The notes: generated by a model not told the origin, from the letters alone. Positions 9,202 through 19,341 are shown, numbered from the stretch's first letter. The stretch: 64,000 bases of DNA from Planctomycetota bacterium (GCA_026692845.1 JAPLNM010000105.1:1-64000), one strand, 5' to 3'. Numbers and translations: made by a program.

Positions 9202-11610
9202 ATGAAAAACCAAACCGTATTCTTTGCACTCGTCTTTGTTTTCTCGGCGTTTGGCGCTAGCTACGCCGCCGAGGGAGGTCAGGCAGCAGAGGTCCCTGAT
9301 TTCACTCAAGGGGCCAAGATCCCCGACGACGCCAAGCACGATTGGAATCTCGGGGCCACGGGTCTGCGGGGCTGGATGTATTGTGACAAGATGGTCACCT
9401 CCGACGCCCGACAGATCGCGATTACCAAGGTTGCAAAAGGTTCTCCGGCGTACGGAATTCTAGAAGTGGGCGACGTGATTCTAGGGGTTGGAGGAAAGCC
9501 GTTTTCCTATGACCCTCGCACCGAGATGGGCAAGGCGCTGACGGCTGCTGAAAGCGAAGCAGGAAACGGTGAACTAACGCTCAGCCGCTGGCGAGCCGGT
9601 AGCTCGGAAGAGGTCGTTTTGAAAATACCGGTATTGGGAACTTATAGCGCCACGGCTCCTTACGATTGTCCAAAGTCCAAACGGATCCTCGAACAAGGCT
9701 GCAGAGAGCTTGCCAAGCGGATGGAGAATCCCTCCTATGCTAGGCGGCTCGATCCGATCCCTCGTTCGCTCAATGCGCTAGCTTTGCTTGCCAGTGGCCA
9801 AGAGAGCTATTTGCCACTTATCCAAAAGGAAGCTCAGTGGGCAGCGAGTTTCAAGGACGAAGGGATGGCCACTTGGTACTACGGCTACGTCATGATGTTG
9901 CTTGCCGAATACAAGATCGCCACGGGAGATGATTCGGTCATGCCGGGCCTGAAGCGACTGGCGCTCGAAGCGGCCAATGGACAAAGTGCGGTCGGTTCCT
10001 GGGGGCATCGGTTCGCTCGGCCCGACGGACGCCTCTACGGATACGGGATGATGAACTCTCCGGGGTTGCCTCTGACGATCTCGATGATCATGGCACGTGA
10101 GGCAGGCGTCGAGGATCCGGCATTGGACCGCGCCATCGAACTGAGTGTGCGCTTGATGCGATTCTATATCCACAAAGGAGCGATCCCTTACGGAGACCAT
10201 CATCCGTGGATTGAAACCCATGAGGACAACGGCAAGTGTGGGATGGCCTCGGTATTGTTCAATCTGATCGGAGAATCGAAGGGTGCGGAGTTTTTCTCGC
10301 GCATGAGCGTCGCTGCGCATGGACCGGAGCGCGACACGGGGCACACGGGGAATTTCTTCAACATCCTCTGGTCCTTGCCCGGCATTTCCCAGTCTGGACC
10401 GAATGCGACCGGAGCTTGGATGAAGGAATTTGGTGGCTGGTACTTTGACCTCGCAAGGCGCTACGACGGCAGTTTCCTGCATCAAGGCCCACCCGAGAAC
10501 GATCGGGATAGCTACGCCGGTTGGGATTGCACGGGGAGCTATCTGCTGGCCTATGCGATGCCACTCAAGAAGCTGTATCTGACGGGCAAGAAGTCCGACG
10601 CGGTGCCCAAGCTCGATGTCGCTACGGCAGAGTCACTGATCGATGACGGACGGGGTTGGAACAACAAAGACCGAAACGGTTTCTACGATGCGCTTAGCAA
10701 CGAGCAACTTCTCGAGCGACTTGGGAGCTGGTCGCCTGTGGTGCGCGAGCGAGCGGCGATGGCACTCGGGCGCCGCAAAAACGTTCCGGTCGAACCCCTG
10801 ATCCAGATGCTCGATTCCCCGAGCTTGGAGGCTCGCTATGGGGCTTGTCAGGGTTTGATCCAGCTTCGTCGTCGCGGCATGCCGGCCGTAGCGGCCTTGC
10901 AAAAGACGCTTGCACAGGACGACCTATGGCTTCGAATCAAGGCAGCCGAAGCACTTGCAGCGATTGGCAAGCCTGCCATGCAGACGGTGCCGCAACTGCT
11001 CGAATTGCTCGCACAGGTGGACATTGAGAATGACCCGCGCGGCATGCAGCAGAGGTATTTGTCGTTCGCTCTTTTTGAACGCGATGGAATGCTCGGCCGA
11101 TCGCTCGACGGTGTCGATCGCGAGGCGCTCTACAATGCCGTGCGAGCGGGCCTGAAGAACCAGGACGGGAGAGCTCGGGGCAGCATCGGTTCGGTTTATC
11201 GCCAATTATCGCTCGGGGAGATCCTGCCTTTACTGCCTGCGATCCATGAGGCCATCATCCAGCCGGCACCCAGTGGCGAGATGTTCGCCGACGGGATCCG
11301 GGTCGAGGGGCTGCGGTTGCTCGCAGAGCACCATATCGAGGAAGGGATCAGCGCCTTGGTGCTCTACACCCGCGATCAGAATCCTTGGGAGAGCCAAAAC
11401 CGAACGCCTGAGCTGATGAAGATCCTTTTAAGTTATGGCACGCATGCCAAGGGAGTCATTCCGGAACTCACCAAGATCGCCAATTACTTTGAGAAGGAGG
11501 AAGAAGACTTTCCACGGGATTTGGGGCTCATGAAGGCCAAAAGCGTCCGAGAAACGATCGCCGCAATCCAAGCTGCGACAGACACCCCGGCGCTTATCCG
11601 TCTAAAATAG
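9202..11610 (+). CDS. secreted DUF6288 PDZ/HEAT protein
   Basis: The protein has 802 residues from the ATG at 9202. It begins with a Sec signal peptide (MKNQTVFFALVFVFSAFGA, cleavage near residue 22). It continues with the block KHDWNLGATGLRGWMYCD and a PDZ-like domain (about residues 50-130; GSPAYGILEVGDVILGVGG). A central region follows with YDCPKSKRILEQGC, typical of DUF6288 proteins of planctomycetes and verrucomicrobia. HEAT-like repeats occupy about residues 495-605 (RERAAMALGRR, LRIKAAEALAAIGK). It is expected to be periplasmic or surface-bound and has no recognised catalytic triad. A longer reading frame begins at 8872, but the signal peptide fixes the start used here. Confidence 0.82.
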   Translation: MKNQTVFFALVFVFSAFGASYAAEGGQAAEVPDFTQGAKIPDDAKHDWNLGATGLRGWMYCDKMVTSDARQIAITKVAKGSPAYGILEVGDVILGVGGKPFSYDPRTEMGKALTAAESEAGNGELTLSRWRAGSSEEVVLKIPVLGTYSATAPYDCPKSKRILEQGCRELAKRMENPSYARRLDPIPRSLNALALLASGQESYLPLIQKEAQWAASFKDEGMATWYYGYVMMLLAEYKIATGDDSVMPGLKRLALEAANGQSAVGSWGHRFARPDGRLYGYGMMNSPGLPLTISMIMAREAGVEDPALDRAIELSVRLMRFYIHKGAIPYGDHHPWIETHEDNGKCGMASVLFNLIGESKGAEFFSRMSVAAHGPERDTGHTGNFFNILWSLPGISQSGPNATGAWMKEFGGWYFDLARRYDGSFLHQGPPENDRDSYAGWDCTGSYLLAYAMPLKKLYLTGKKSDAVPKLDVATAESLIDDGRGWNNKDRNGFYDALSNEQLLERLGSWSPVVRERAAMALGRRKNVPVEPLIQMLDSPSLEARYGACQGLIQLRRRGMPAVAALQKTLAQDDLWLRIKAAEALAAIGKPAMQTVPQLLELLAQVDIENDPRGMQQRYLSFALFERDGMLGRSLDGVDREALYNAVRAGLKNQDGRARGSIGSVYRQLSLGEILPLLPAIHEAIIQPAPSGEMFADGIRVEGLRLLAEHHIEEGISALVLYTRDQNPWESQNRTPELMKILLSYGTHAKGVIPELTKIANYFEKEEEDFPRDLGLMKAKSVRETIAAIQAATDTPALIRLK

Positions 11611-11657
11611 ACGACGGTCGCCGCGCTAGGGACGAACGAATAGGAACCATCACGGAT

Positions 11658-14600
11658 ATGAAGCGAATATTGCCTGCCATGCGATTGACGATTTGGAAGA
11701 AACTGATTTGCGTTTGTGCTCTGATGCATCTTATGGTCAGTCACCTTGGTGCGGCAGAAGAGCAAGAAAAACCTGCTCAGCAGGCGTCTAGGGCGATAAA
11801 GCCATCGCCTTTCGTCGAAAACTGGACGCAGTGGCGAGGCCCTCATGCGGATGGACATGCAGGGGAACGAGCCAGGCCACCGATTCAATGGGACAAGGAA
11901 AAAAACATCGCTTGGGTGGCTGAGTTACCCGGAGAGGGCTCGGCAACGCCTATCGTGTACGGCAATCAGGTTTTCGTCTTGTCGGCAGTCAAAACCGAAC
12001 GAAAAAGCACAACGGCAGTGGTCAATGACGAGCGAGCGAAAACAACGCCTGACGCGATGTTCTATCAGTTTGTCGTCTCAAGTTATGATCGCCGTACTGG
12101 GCAGGTTCTTTGGCAGCGAGTCGCGATTGAACAAGTCCCGCATGAAGGCAAACACGAAACGAATACCTATGCTGCCGGATCGCCGACTACCGACGGCCAG
12201 CGACTTTACTTTTCATTCGGATCCCGAGGAGCCTTCTGCTACTCGCTCGAGGGTGAGTTGATTTGGAAGATCGATCTCGGTGTTATGCGAACACGAAATG
12301 GTTGGGGAGAAGCCATCACGCCAACTTTGACCGAGGATTCGCTCATCATCAATTGCGATCAAGAGGAAGGGTCTTTTATCGCTGCCGTCGACAAGCTCAC
12401 TGGAAACATCCGTTGGAAGGTGGATCGTGCGAGTGAGGTTACCTCTTGGAACACCCCTTTTGTCACGACCTACGAGGGAAAGCAACAAGTCATCGTCAAT
12501 GGTACCGGGTCGGTCAAGAGCTATGATGCTACCGATGGGACCATGATCTGGGAGTGTGGGGGCCAAACGGTCAATGCGATTCCTTCACCGATCCGGTTTC
12601 GTGATTCGGTCATTTGCACTAGTGGTTATCGCGGTGCACTGGCTTGTTCGATCCCACTGAACTCCCGAGGCGATGTAACCACGAGCGAGACGATTGGTTG
12701 GAGGGTCAACCAGTCAACGCCGTATGTACCCTCACCTATTCTGAGCAATACACGACTGCTATTCACGGCGGGCAACACCAATTTGCTCAGTTGCATCGAT
12801 GCGGGCAACGGCAACTCGCTCCTGGAACGAATGCGGCTGCCAGGAATCCGCACCATGTATGCATCGCCTATCCTAGCAAACGGCCATTTCTATTTCACGA
12901 GTCGCGAAGGAACCATTGTGGTCGTGAAAGACAATGAAACCTTGGACGTGGTTGCAACGAATGAATTGGAGGATGTGATCGATGCATCGCCGGTCGCTGT
13001 GGATAACCAACTCTTTGTGCGGAGTTGGAACAAGCTTTATTGCATCGAGCAGAATTGCATCGAACAGATCCCTGCGGCGGATTCATCCTCAACGGGTCCA
13101 ATGAAGAAGGAGCCGCTTGCAGAGGGTATATCCTTCCAACAGGTCGACCTCGAAGCGTCTGCAGAGACATCGGCCAATGCGAGCATCGGAGACCTCGATG
13201 GCGACGGTGACCTCGACATTGTCTTGGCCAAGGGACGGCACTGGCCGCTCCACAATCGGATCTTTTTCAATGATGGCCATGGGAATTTCCAAGCCAGAAA
13301 CGTTGGAGCCGAACCAGACCGAAGCTATGCGGCTGCCTTAGGGGATATCGATGGCGATGGAGACTTGGACATGGTCGTCAGCAATGACAACCCCGACGAA
13401 AAGAGAGCTTATCGGAACGATGGCAAGGGGAATTTTAGTCTTGCGGGACCCTGGGGCGATCCCTCATGGAACACGCGTAACATCGCGTTGGTTGATATGA
13501 ACGGAGACCATCACCTCGATCTTGTCGTCGCCAATCGAAAGAGTCCCAGCTATATCATCCTCAATGACGGCAAAGGTGATTTCAACAAGGAGCATTGGAA
13601 CACCCTACCCACGGAGTCTGCGACGACGATCGTAGCGGCCGATTTCAATGGCGATGGTTTGCCGGACCTTGCTGTTCCCCATCGAGACAAGGGTGTGAGT
13701 CGAATTTTATTCAATGACCAGAAGATGAGTTTCAGAAACACGGCCACCTTTGGCCCCGAGGTTACCTCGACACGCGCTTGCGCAGCAGGTGATCTTAATC
13801 GCGACGGGGCCATCGACTTGATCGTCGGTGATGATCAACTCGGAACGGCAGTCTTCATCAATGACGGTAAGGGGAACTTTCCCAAGTCGATCGCGCTAGG
13901 AGATCCAAAACGGGTAGCCTATGCCATTGCGGTAGACAACATGAACCAGGACCATCAACTCGACGTGATCGTTGGGTACTCCAACGGTGGCAGCAGAATT
14001 TTTTTGAATGATGGAGCGGGATTGCGATTCGAGGAACTCTCGATTGGTGATGGCAAAGGAGCCGTCTATGGGATTGCTGTTGGCGATCTCAATTCGGACG
14101 GCAAAAAGGATATCGTTCAAGCCCATAGCGAAGCTACCAACACGATCTTTTTCAACCAAGGCTTGGGTGATGAACCTGCCCCCGCCGAACCGCACAATAC
14201 ACCATGGCTGACGTTTCCAGGCGGGGATGGACCGGGCAAAGGCAAGCGTATCGTGCTGATTTCAGCCGAACAAGAGTATCGCAGCGAGCAATCGATGCCG
14301 ATGCTGGCGAAAATTCTCAGCCAGCATCATGGCTTCGATTGCACCGTACTCTTTGGTGTGAACGCTCTGGGTGAAGTAGACCCGACGATGCCGGTCTATC
14401 CCGAGAAGGGAAAAGAGGCTCAGTTCCAGGAGCATCATATTCCCGGCCTAGAGCATCTTGCGTCGGCAGACCTCGTGATTTTCTTTACGCGTCTGCTGAC
14501 TCTGCCGCAAACTGAGCAGCAGCAGATCGTCGATTACATCGATTCAGGCAAACCCTTGATCGCGCTGCGCACGGCAAATCACGGCTTTCGAGGTCCACTC

Positions 14601-15155
14601 CCTTACAAAATCCATGGCAAGCAAGTCCGATGGGGCGAGGACATCCTCGGCGGGTCCTTCATGAATCACCATGGACGATGGCACGCCGACTCGACGCGTG
14701 GCTTCTTCGACAAAGATCATGCGCAGCATCCGATCCTCACTGGCGTCACGGATCTCTGGGGCGACTCGGATGTCTATCGCACCTACAAAGAAGGTACAAA
14801 CCTTCCGGCCGAATGCACCGCGCTTGTATGGGGCCAACCCTTGATGGGCCGCAAGCCGGATGACTTGCCCAATGACAAGCTCGAGCCACTCCCGGTTGCG
14901 TGGGTCAAGCCTTGGCAAACCAGCGACGGCAAAACAGCGAGGGTCTTTCATTGCACGATGGGCAGTGGGATCGACCTGAAAAGTCCTGGCCTGCGCCGGC
15001 TCGTGATCAACTCTGCCTATTGGTGCATCGGGCTGGAGGAATCGATCTCCGCTAGCCGCAGTGTGGAGATCGTCGGGAGCTACGAGCCTCTCGAAAGCGG
15101 TTTCAACTACGACGAACTCGGTGTCAAGCCGCGCCCGATTTCCTTCTATCGATAA
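11658..15155 (+). CDS. secreted PQQ-propeller / FG-GAP / ThuA-like fusion
   Basis: The protein has 1165 residues with a signal peptide in the first 35. Residues about 50-460 form a PQQ-like (BamB-type) beta-propeller: WTQWRGPHADG, then repeated TGQVLWQ/TGNIRWK blades. About 495-850 are FG-GAP/VCBS repeats with calcium-binding DLDGDGDLDIV, DIDGDGDLDMV and DFNGDGLPDL loops. About 860-1140 match ThuA/trehalose-utilisation-like domains: GKRIVLISAEQEYRS, ALRTANHGF and VFHCTMGSG. Each module is common in planctomycetes; having all three in one chain is less usual. An in-frame 15-bp duplication gives CIEQNCIEQ near residue 466. The neighbours suggest a periplasmic sugar-oxidation role, but the substrate is unknown. 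Confidence 0.85.
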   Translation: MKRILPAMRLTIWKKLICVCALMHLMVSHLGAAEEQEKPAQQASRAIKPSPFVENWTQWRGPHADGHAGERARPPIQWDKEKNIAWVAELPGEGSATPIVYGNQVFVLSAVKTERKSTTAVVNDERAKTTPDAMFYQFVVSSYDRRTGQVLWQRVAIEQVPHEGKHETNTYAAGSPTTDGQRLYFSFGSRGAFCYSLEGELIWKIDLGVMRTRNGWGEAITPTLTEDSLIINCDQEEGSFIAAVDKLTGNIRWKVDRASEVTSWNTPFVTTYEGKQQVIVNGTGSVKSYDATDGTMIWECGGQTVNAIPSPIRFRDSVICTSGYRGALACSIPLNSRGDVTTSETIGWRVNQSTPYVPSPILSNTRLLFTAGNTNLLSCIDAGNGNSLLERMRLPGIRTMYASPILANGHFYFTSREGTIVVVKDNETLDVVATNELEDVIDASPVAVDNQLFVRSWNKLYCIEQNCIEQIPAADSSSTGPMKKEPLAEGISFQQVDLEASAETSANASIGDLDGDGDLDIVLAKGRHWPLHNRIFFNDGHGNFQARNVGAEPDRSYAAALGDIDGDGDLDMVVSNDNPDEKRAYRNDGKGNFSLAGPWGDPSWNTRNIALVDMNGDHHLDLVVANRKSPSYIILNDGKGDFNKEHWNTLPTESATTIVAADFNGDGLPDLAVPHRDKGVSRILFNDQKMSFRNTATFGPEVTSTRACAAGDLNRDGAIDLIVGDDQLGTAVFINDGKGNFPKSIALGDPKRVAYAIAVDNMNQDHQLDVIVGYSNGGSRIFLNDGAGLRFEELSIGDGKGAVYGIAVGDLNSDGKKDIVQAHSEATNTIFFNQGLGDEPAPAEPHNTPWLTFPGGDGPGKGKRIVLISAEQEYRSEQSMPMLAKILSQHHGFDCTVLFGVNALGEVDPTMPVYPEKGKEAQFQEHHIPGLEHLASADLVIFFTRLLTLPQTEQQQIVDYIDSGKPLIALRTANHGFRGPLPYKIHGKQVRWGEDILGGSFMNHHGRWHADSTRGFFDKDHAQHPILTGVTDLWGDSDVYRTYKEGTNLPAECTALVWGQPLMGRKPDDLPNDKLEPLPVAWVKPWQTSDGKTARVFHCTMGSGIDLKSPGLRRLVINSAYWCIGLEESISASRSVEIVGSYEPLESGFNYDELGVKPRPISFYR

Positions 15156-15206
15156 CACTCGGTTGGATGGCAGAAGACTAGGAGTTTGCTTACAATCGAA
15201 GCGACC

Positions 15207-17603
15207 ATGAATAGAATCTACCTGTTGATTGCAATCCTGATTGCCACCCCCTATGCTCTTGCAGGCGATCCGGCGATATCAGGGCATCATCCTCTGACGC
15301 AGATTCAAGCCGGCAGCGTTCTGATAGCGGAACTGCGATGCTCAGCATGCCATACCGGCGTTGAACCGATGTCCGTTGCAGACAAGGCGGCTCCGGAGTT
15401 AGCACAAGTCGGGACGCGGATTTCGCCAGAGTACTTGCGGCGATTCCTTGCGTCACCGCTGACGGCGCATCCAGGCACAACGATGCCGGATTTGTTGGCA
15501 TCACGATCGGAATCCGAGCGGCAAACGATTGCCGAGGCGCTCACGCACTTCTTGGTATCGCTCTCGAGTACCGATGTTCCAGCGGAACCTAGCGAGACGA
15601 TCGATCGCAAGCTAGGCAAAGAATTGTATCATTCGATCGGATGCGTCGCTTGCCATGGACCCAAGGAAGCTCTCTCGGACCTGCAGCACAGCGCCAATCA
15701 AAAACAAGAGGACGAAGACAGCGAGCAAGAGTCGACCAAGCCCATCGCCATGGCACTCGAGCATGTCGCGGCGAAGTACGCCGTGGGATCGCTTGCTGAG
15801 TTTCTGTTTCAGCCTATGAAAGTTCGAAGTTCAGGACGTATGCCTGACATGAAGCTGACAAGGAACGAATCGCTCGCGATCGCAGGATATCTTATCGATG
15901 AGCAAGCACCGACCTTCGAGCCATTGGTTCCTGATGCGGCCTTGGTTGAGGCCGGGAAGACGTACTTTCAAGCGTTGAACTGTGCGGCTTGCCATGCACT
16001 TGAAGGCCATGCACTTGAAGGCAGCTCAGCGGCCCGGCCCGTTGGGTCGCTCAAGGGAGCCGATCTGACCGGCGGATGCTTGTCAAACCCTTCGGACAGA
16101 TCTGCGAATGTTCGCAGCCCGCGATTTGCTCTCGAAGAGAATCAGCGCGCGGCTATCGCCGCAGCGCTCGCAGGAGAGACGGCTGTTGACTCAGACAAGG
16201 ACGCGTTGGCGAAAACATTGACCGCCTTTCGGTGTGTGGCGTGCCATGTTCGCGATGAGTATGGGGGTGTGCACGACGCCCACAATGCTTTCTTTCAAGG
16301 GAGTGAATTGAACCTCGGGGACGACGGTCGCATCCCGCCCCCGCTGACGCACATGGGGGCCAAGCTCAAGCCGACATGGATGAAGAAAGTGCTCTTCGAC
16401 GGTGAAAGCGTTCGTAACTACATGGTGACTCGAATGCCACAGTATGGGGCGAAAAACCTAGAGCATCTACCTGGACTGTTCCGTCGGCTGGATGTGTTCA
16501 ACGGCCCAGAAATGAATATCCCAAGTCCAGAGGGTCGCAACGAAAAAGAGCGTGAGCAAGAGAAACTCATCCGCGCCGCGGGCCGAGAACTGCTTGGCGA
16601 CAAGGGGGCCAATTGCGTCGCTTGCCATCGATTCAACGCCAAAGCGGCCAACGTGAATCAGGGGATCGAACTGCTGACGAGCTACGAGCGACTCGAGCCA
16701 GAGTGGTTCAATCGCTATCTGCGAAATCCTGGAGCCTTTCGCCCTCGAACCGTCATGCCGTCGGCGTGGCCTGACGGAGTTTCTGCATTCAAGTCGATTT
16801 TGGAAGGTGACTCGGATCGACAGATCGAGGCCATTTGGTACTACCTATCGCTTGGTACTTCGGCCGCCGACCCATCGGGCGTTCGTGCCGTGAGTACCAG
16901 GATCGAGGTTGGCGACCAAGCCGCGGTTCATCGAGGACGCAGTCGTGTTGCTGGCTTCCGAGGGATCGCAGTGGGCTTACCGGAAAAACTCAGCTATGCT
17001 TTCAACGCCGAGACAGGCACTCTGTCGGCGATTTGGCAAGGAAACTTCATCGGAGTCAATTGGAGCGGTCAGGGTTCGGGCGATTTCAATCCAGCCAGCG
17101 AGCCGATCACGCTTGCCCAAGACGTCTCGTTTGTTTCTTTAGCCGATGAGAAGACACCTTGGCCGTTGTTGCCGGTGATGACCAAAGAGGCTCCTACCAA
17201 TCCCGATCCGCTCTATCCAAAGAATCTCGGTTACCAGTTTCGCGGCTACTATCTAGGCGAGTCTTCCATCCCGACTTTCCAGTACCGCAGCGGCAGGATC
17301 GAGATCGAAGATCGTACGGTCGCAGTCGGCGACGCGCCGCAGCGAGGACTCAAGCGGGTCTTGCAGTTTGAATCCCCCGAGCCGCAGACACTCTGGTTCC
17401 GCGTGCTGGTCGGAGATGTACTCCGCGAGTCCGATCAAGTCTTCCGCAGTGGTCGCTTGCGCCTAAATATTCCAGACAGTACTGCGATCGATGCGAAATT
17501 GAGAGAATTGTCCGATGAACCGAAGCAATCCGAATTGTTGCTGCGGTTGGAGATTCCTCAAGGCAAATCCACTTTGGAGCTTGTGTATGAACCGCTCAAG
17601 TAA
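15207..17603 (+). CDS. secreted five-haem c-type cytochrome (planctomycete type)
   Basis: The protein has 798 residues with a signal peptide (MNRIYLLIAILIATPYALA). Five CxxCH haem-attachment motifs are visible: CSACH (about residue 45), CVACH (148), CAACH (260), CVACH (344) and CVACH (471). The last 160 residues lack haem motifs and resemble the beta-sandwich tail of large planctomycete cytochromes. The ATG at 15207 starts the signal peptide, so an upstream TTG is not needed. A perfect 15-bp in-frame duplication at 15993-16022 repeats HALEG right after the third haem motif. The gene overlaps the next by 17 bp, so the two are probably co-translated. Likely role: periplasmic electron acceptor for the neighbouring dehydrogenase-like propeller. 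Confidence 0.88.
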   Translation: MNRIYLLIAILIATPYALAGDPAISGHHPLTQIQAGSVLIAELRCSACHTGVEPMSVADKAAPELAQVGTRISPEYLRRFLASPLTAHPGTTMPDLLASRSESERQTIAEALTHFLVSLSSTDVPAEPSETIDRKLGKELYHSIGCVACHGPKEALSDLQHSANQKQEDEDSEQESTKPIAMALEHVAAKYAVGSLAEFLFQPMKVRSSGRMPDMKLTRNESLAIAGYLIDEQAPTFEPLVPDAALVEAGKTYFQALNCAACHALEGHALEGSSAARPVGSLKGADLTGGCLSNPSDRSANVRSPRFALEENQRAAIAAALAGETAVDSDKDALAKTLTAFRCVACHVRDEYGGVHDAHNAFFQGSELNLGDDGRIPPPLTHMGAKLKPTWMKKVLFDGESVRNYMVTRMPQYGAKNLEHLPGLFRRLDVFNGPEMNIPSPEGRNEKEREQEKLIRAAGRELLGDKGANCVACHRFNAKAANVNQGIELLTSYERLEPEWFNRYLRNPGAFRPRTVMPSAWPDGVSAFKSILEGDSDRQIEAIWYYLSLGTSAADPSGVRAVSTRIEVGDQAAVHRGRSRVAGFRGIAVGLPEKLSYAFNAETGTLSAIWQGNFIGVNWSGQGSGDFNPASEPITLAQDVSFVSLADEKTPWPLLPVMTKEAPTNPDPLYPKNLGYQFRGYYLGESSIPTFQYRSGRIEIEDRTVAVGDAPQRGLKRVLQFESPEPQTLWFRVLVGDVLRESDQVFRSGRLRLNIPDSTAIDAKLRELSDEPKQSELLLRLEIPQGKSTLELVYEPLK

Positions 17604-19092
17604 TTGTATGCTTCGTTTGCTGTGCAGTCTGAGCACGATCGCCGTCGTTGCCGTGGGAATGGTCCATGCAGAGGACGTTGGCAAGCGATGGGGGACCGAG
17701 GAGCGCGAGCGTGAGTTCTATCCGATCGTGAACATTCCATTGCCCAAGGACACGGTCATCGAGGCCGGTGCATTCGCCGTGCTACCCGATGGACAAGTCG
17801 CCGTCGGCACTAGGCACGGCGAGATTTTTTTGATCGATGGCATCGATGCTCAAAAGCCTACACCGTCCTTTCACCGATTTGCATCGGGGCTCGATGAAAT
17901 CTTTGGATTGGTATGGAAGGACGATGCATTCCGAGTAACCCAAAGCTGCGAATTGACGCGTGTGAGCGACACCAATGGCGACGGTGTAGCCGATCGGTTT
18001 GAGACCATCTCGGATGCTTGGGGATATGCCAATTACCACGAGTACGCATTCGGATCGAAGCTCGATGCGCAAGGCAATCAATTCGTCGCGCTTGGATTGT
18101 CTGCGTCTTACTACTCCCATGCTTGGAATCGTGGCTTCATCATGAAGATCGCTCCGGATGGAAAAACGACGGCTTTTGCGAGCGGCCTGCGCAGTCCGGG
18201 TGGCATTGGGTTTGATGAGCATGGTTCGCTGTTCTACATCGAGAGCCAGGGGCCGTGGAACTGTTCTTGCAGTTTGAAAGCCGTGTCACCGGGTAGCTTT
18301 CAGGGTCATCCGGCGAGCTTTAACTGGTATCCGTACTCGCCCGAGCTAGGGCCTGTGCCCGAGGTGCCTAATTCGGGCACTCGTATTGTCACGGAGAAAA
18401 GCCGGGTCCAACAACTGGTGCCCTATGCAGTGATTTTTCCCTACATCCGAATGGGACGATCGATTAGTGCGTTCAATCTGGATCGGACACAGGGCAAGTT
18501 TGGTCCTTTCGAGAATCAGCTATTCCTCGGCGACTATACACAGTCGATCCTCATGCGGGCTACGACCGAGCAGGTCAACGGCGTTTGGCAAGGTGCTTGT
18601 TATCCATTCCGAGAGGGGCTTTCGACGGGAATCCTCAATGTCGAATTCACCCCTGGGGGCAATTTGCTATGCGGCGGGACCAACCGTGGCTGGCCCGTGC
18701 GGGGCATCAAGCCCTTTGCCCTCGAGCGCCTTGAATGGAGCGGCAAAATGCCTTTCGAGATCCAGCGCATCACGATTGAGCCCAGTGGATTCAAAGTCAC
18801 CTTCACCAAACCAGTTGAACCGATCACGGGCGGTTCATCGGCTTGCTATTCGATCCATGCCTTCACGCATCCTTACCATGCTGGCTATGGGGGACCGGAG
18901 ATCGAGCAGCAAAAGCCGGAAGTAAAGTCAGTCGTGCTTGCCGAAGACGGACTCTCGGCGATCATCACGCTGGAGAAACTCGAGCGGGGATTTGTCTACG
19001 AGCTCGATCTTGCCCAGCTACGTTGTGTCGACGGGGAGGATCTACTGCACCGGAATGCTTTCTACACGGTCAACGAAGTGCCGGTTCGATAA
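17587..19092 (+). CDS. secreted glucose/sorbosone dehydrogenase-like beta-propeller
   Basis: The protein has 501 residues from the ATG at 17587, which has a GGAG ribosome-binding site eight bases upstream and overlaps the cytochrome stop by 17 bp. A signal peptide (MLRLLCSLSTIAVVAVGMVHA) is followed by a soluble propeller: AGAFAVLPDGQVAVGTRHGEI, then FASGLRSPGGIGFD and RIVTEKSRVQQL. This matches the PQQ-dependent sugar-dehydrogenase-like proteins abundant in planctomycetes, often encoded with multihaem cytochromes and ThuA proteins. Residues that bind PQQ cannot be checked by eye, so catalysis is not proven. With the two preceding genes it forms a cassette for oxidation outside the cytoplasm. 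Confidence 0.8.
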   Translation: MNRSSNCMLRLLCSLSTIAVVAVGMVHAEDVGKRWGTEEREREFYPIVNIPLPKDTVIEAGAFAVLPDGQVAVGTRHGEIFLIDGIDAQKPTPSFHRFASGLDEIFGLVWKDDAFRVTQSCELTRVSDTNGDGVADRFETISDAWGYANYHEYAFGSKLDAQGNQFVALGLSASYYSHAWNRGFIMKIAPDGKTTAFASGLRSPGGIGFDEHGSLFYIESQGPWNCSCSLKAVSPGSFQGHPASFNWYPYSPELGPVPEVPNSGTRIVTEKSRVQQLVPYAVIFPYIRMGRSISAFNLDRTQGKFGPFENQLFLGDYTQSILMRATTEQVNGVWQGACYPFREGLSTGILNVEFTPGGNLLCGGTNRGWPVRGIKPFALERLEWSGKMPFEIQRITIEPSGFKVTFTKPVEPITGGSSACYSIHAFTHPYHAGYGGPEIEQQKPEVKSVVLAEDGLSAIITLEKLERGFVYELDLAQLRCVDGEDLLHRNAFYTVNEVPVR

Positions 19093-19200
19093 GAGCTCAG
19101 TAGAGATCACAGAGTGGAATGTTCTGTTTCTCTCTGTGTCCTCAGGTGCCTGTGTGTTTCCCTTCAATGCTAGCCACGCACGCAAGCTACGGCATAAACT

Positions 19201-19215
19201 CGGGGTCTGTCCCCG
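19201..19215. repeat. GGGxCTGTCCCC-type dispersed motif, copy 2
   Basis: CGGGGTCTGTCCCCG followed by GGTATT matches the copies at 496-508 and 46229-46247. Here it lies about 110 bp past the stop of the sorbosone-dehydrogenase-like gene. Confidence 0.5.
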
Positions 19216-19293
19216 GGTATTTGCCGAATGCTGGCTTGGGAACCTGATTCACCGGACGGGGCAAGCCCGTCGGGGGCCGTCTTGGCCCCGAAC

Positions 19294-19341
19294 GGCTCCC
19301 AGACGGGCTTGCCCCGTCTGAAGCCCAAGGCGTGTAGCTAG
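19294..19341. repeat. 48-bp hairpin-bearing direct repeat, copy A
   Basis: The unit contains a perfect 8-bp stem CAGACGGG / CCCGTCTG with loop CTTGC (19300-19320), followed by AAGCCCAAGGCGTGTAGCTAG. It is 47/48 identical to the copy at 19362-19409. The shape is that of a REP-type intergenic element. Confidence 0.75.
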
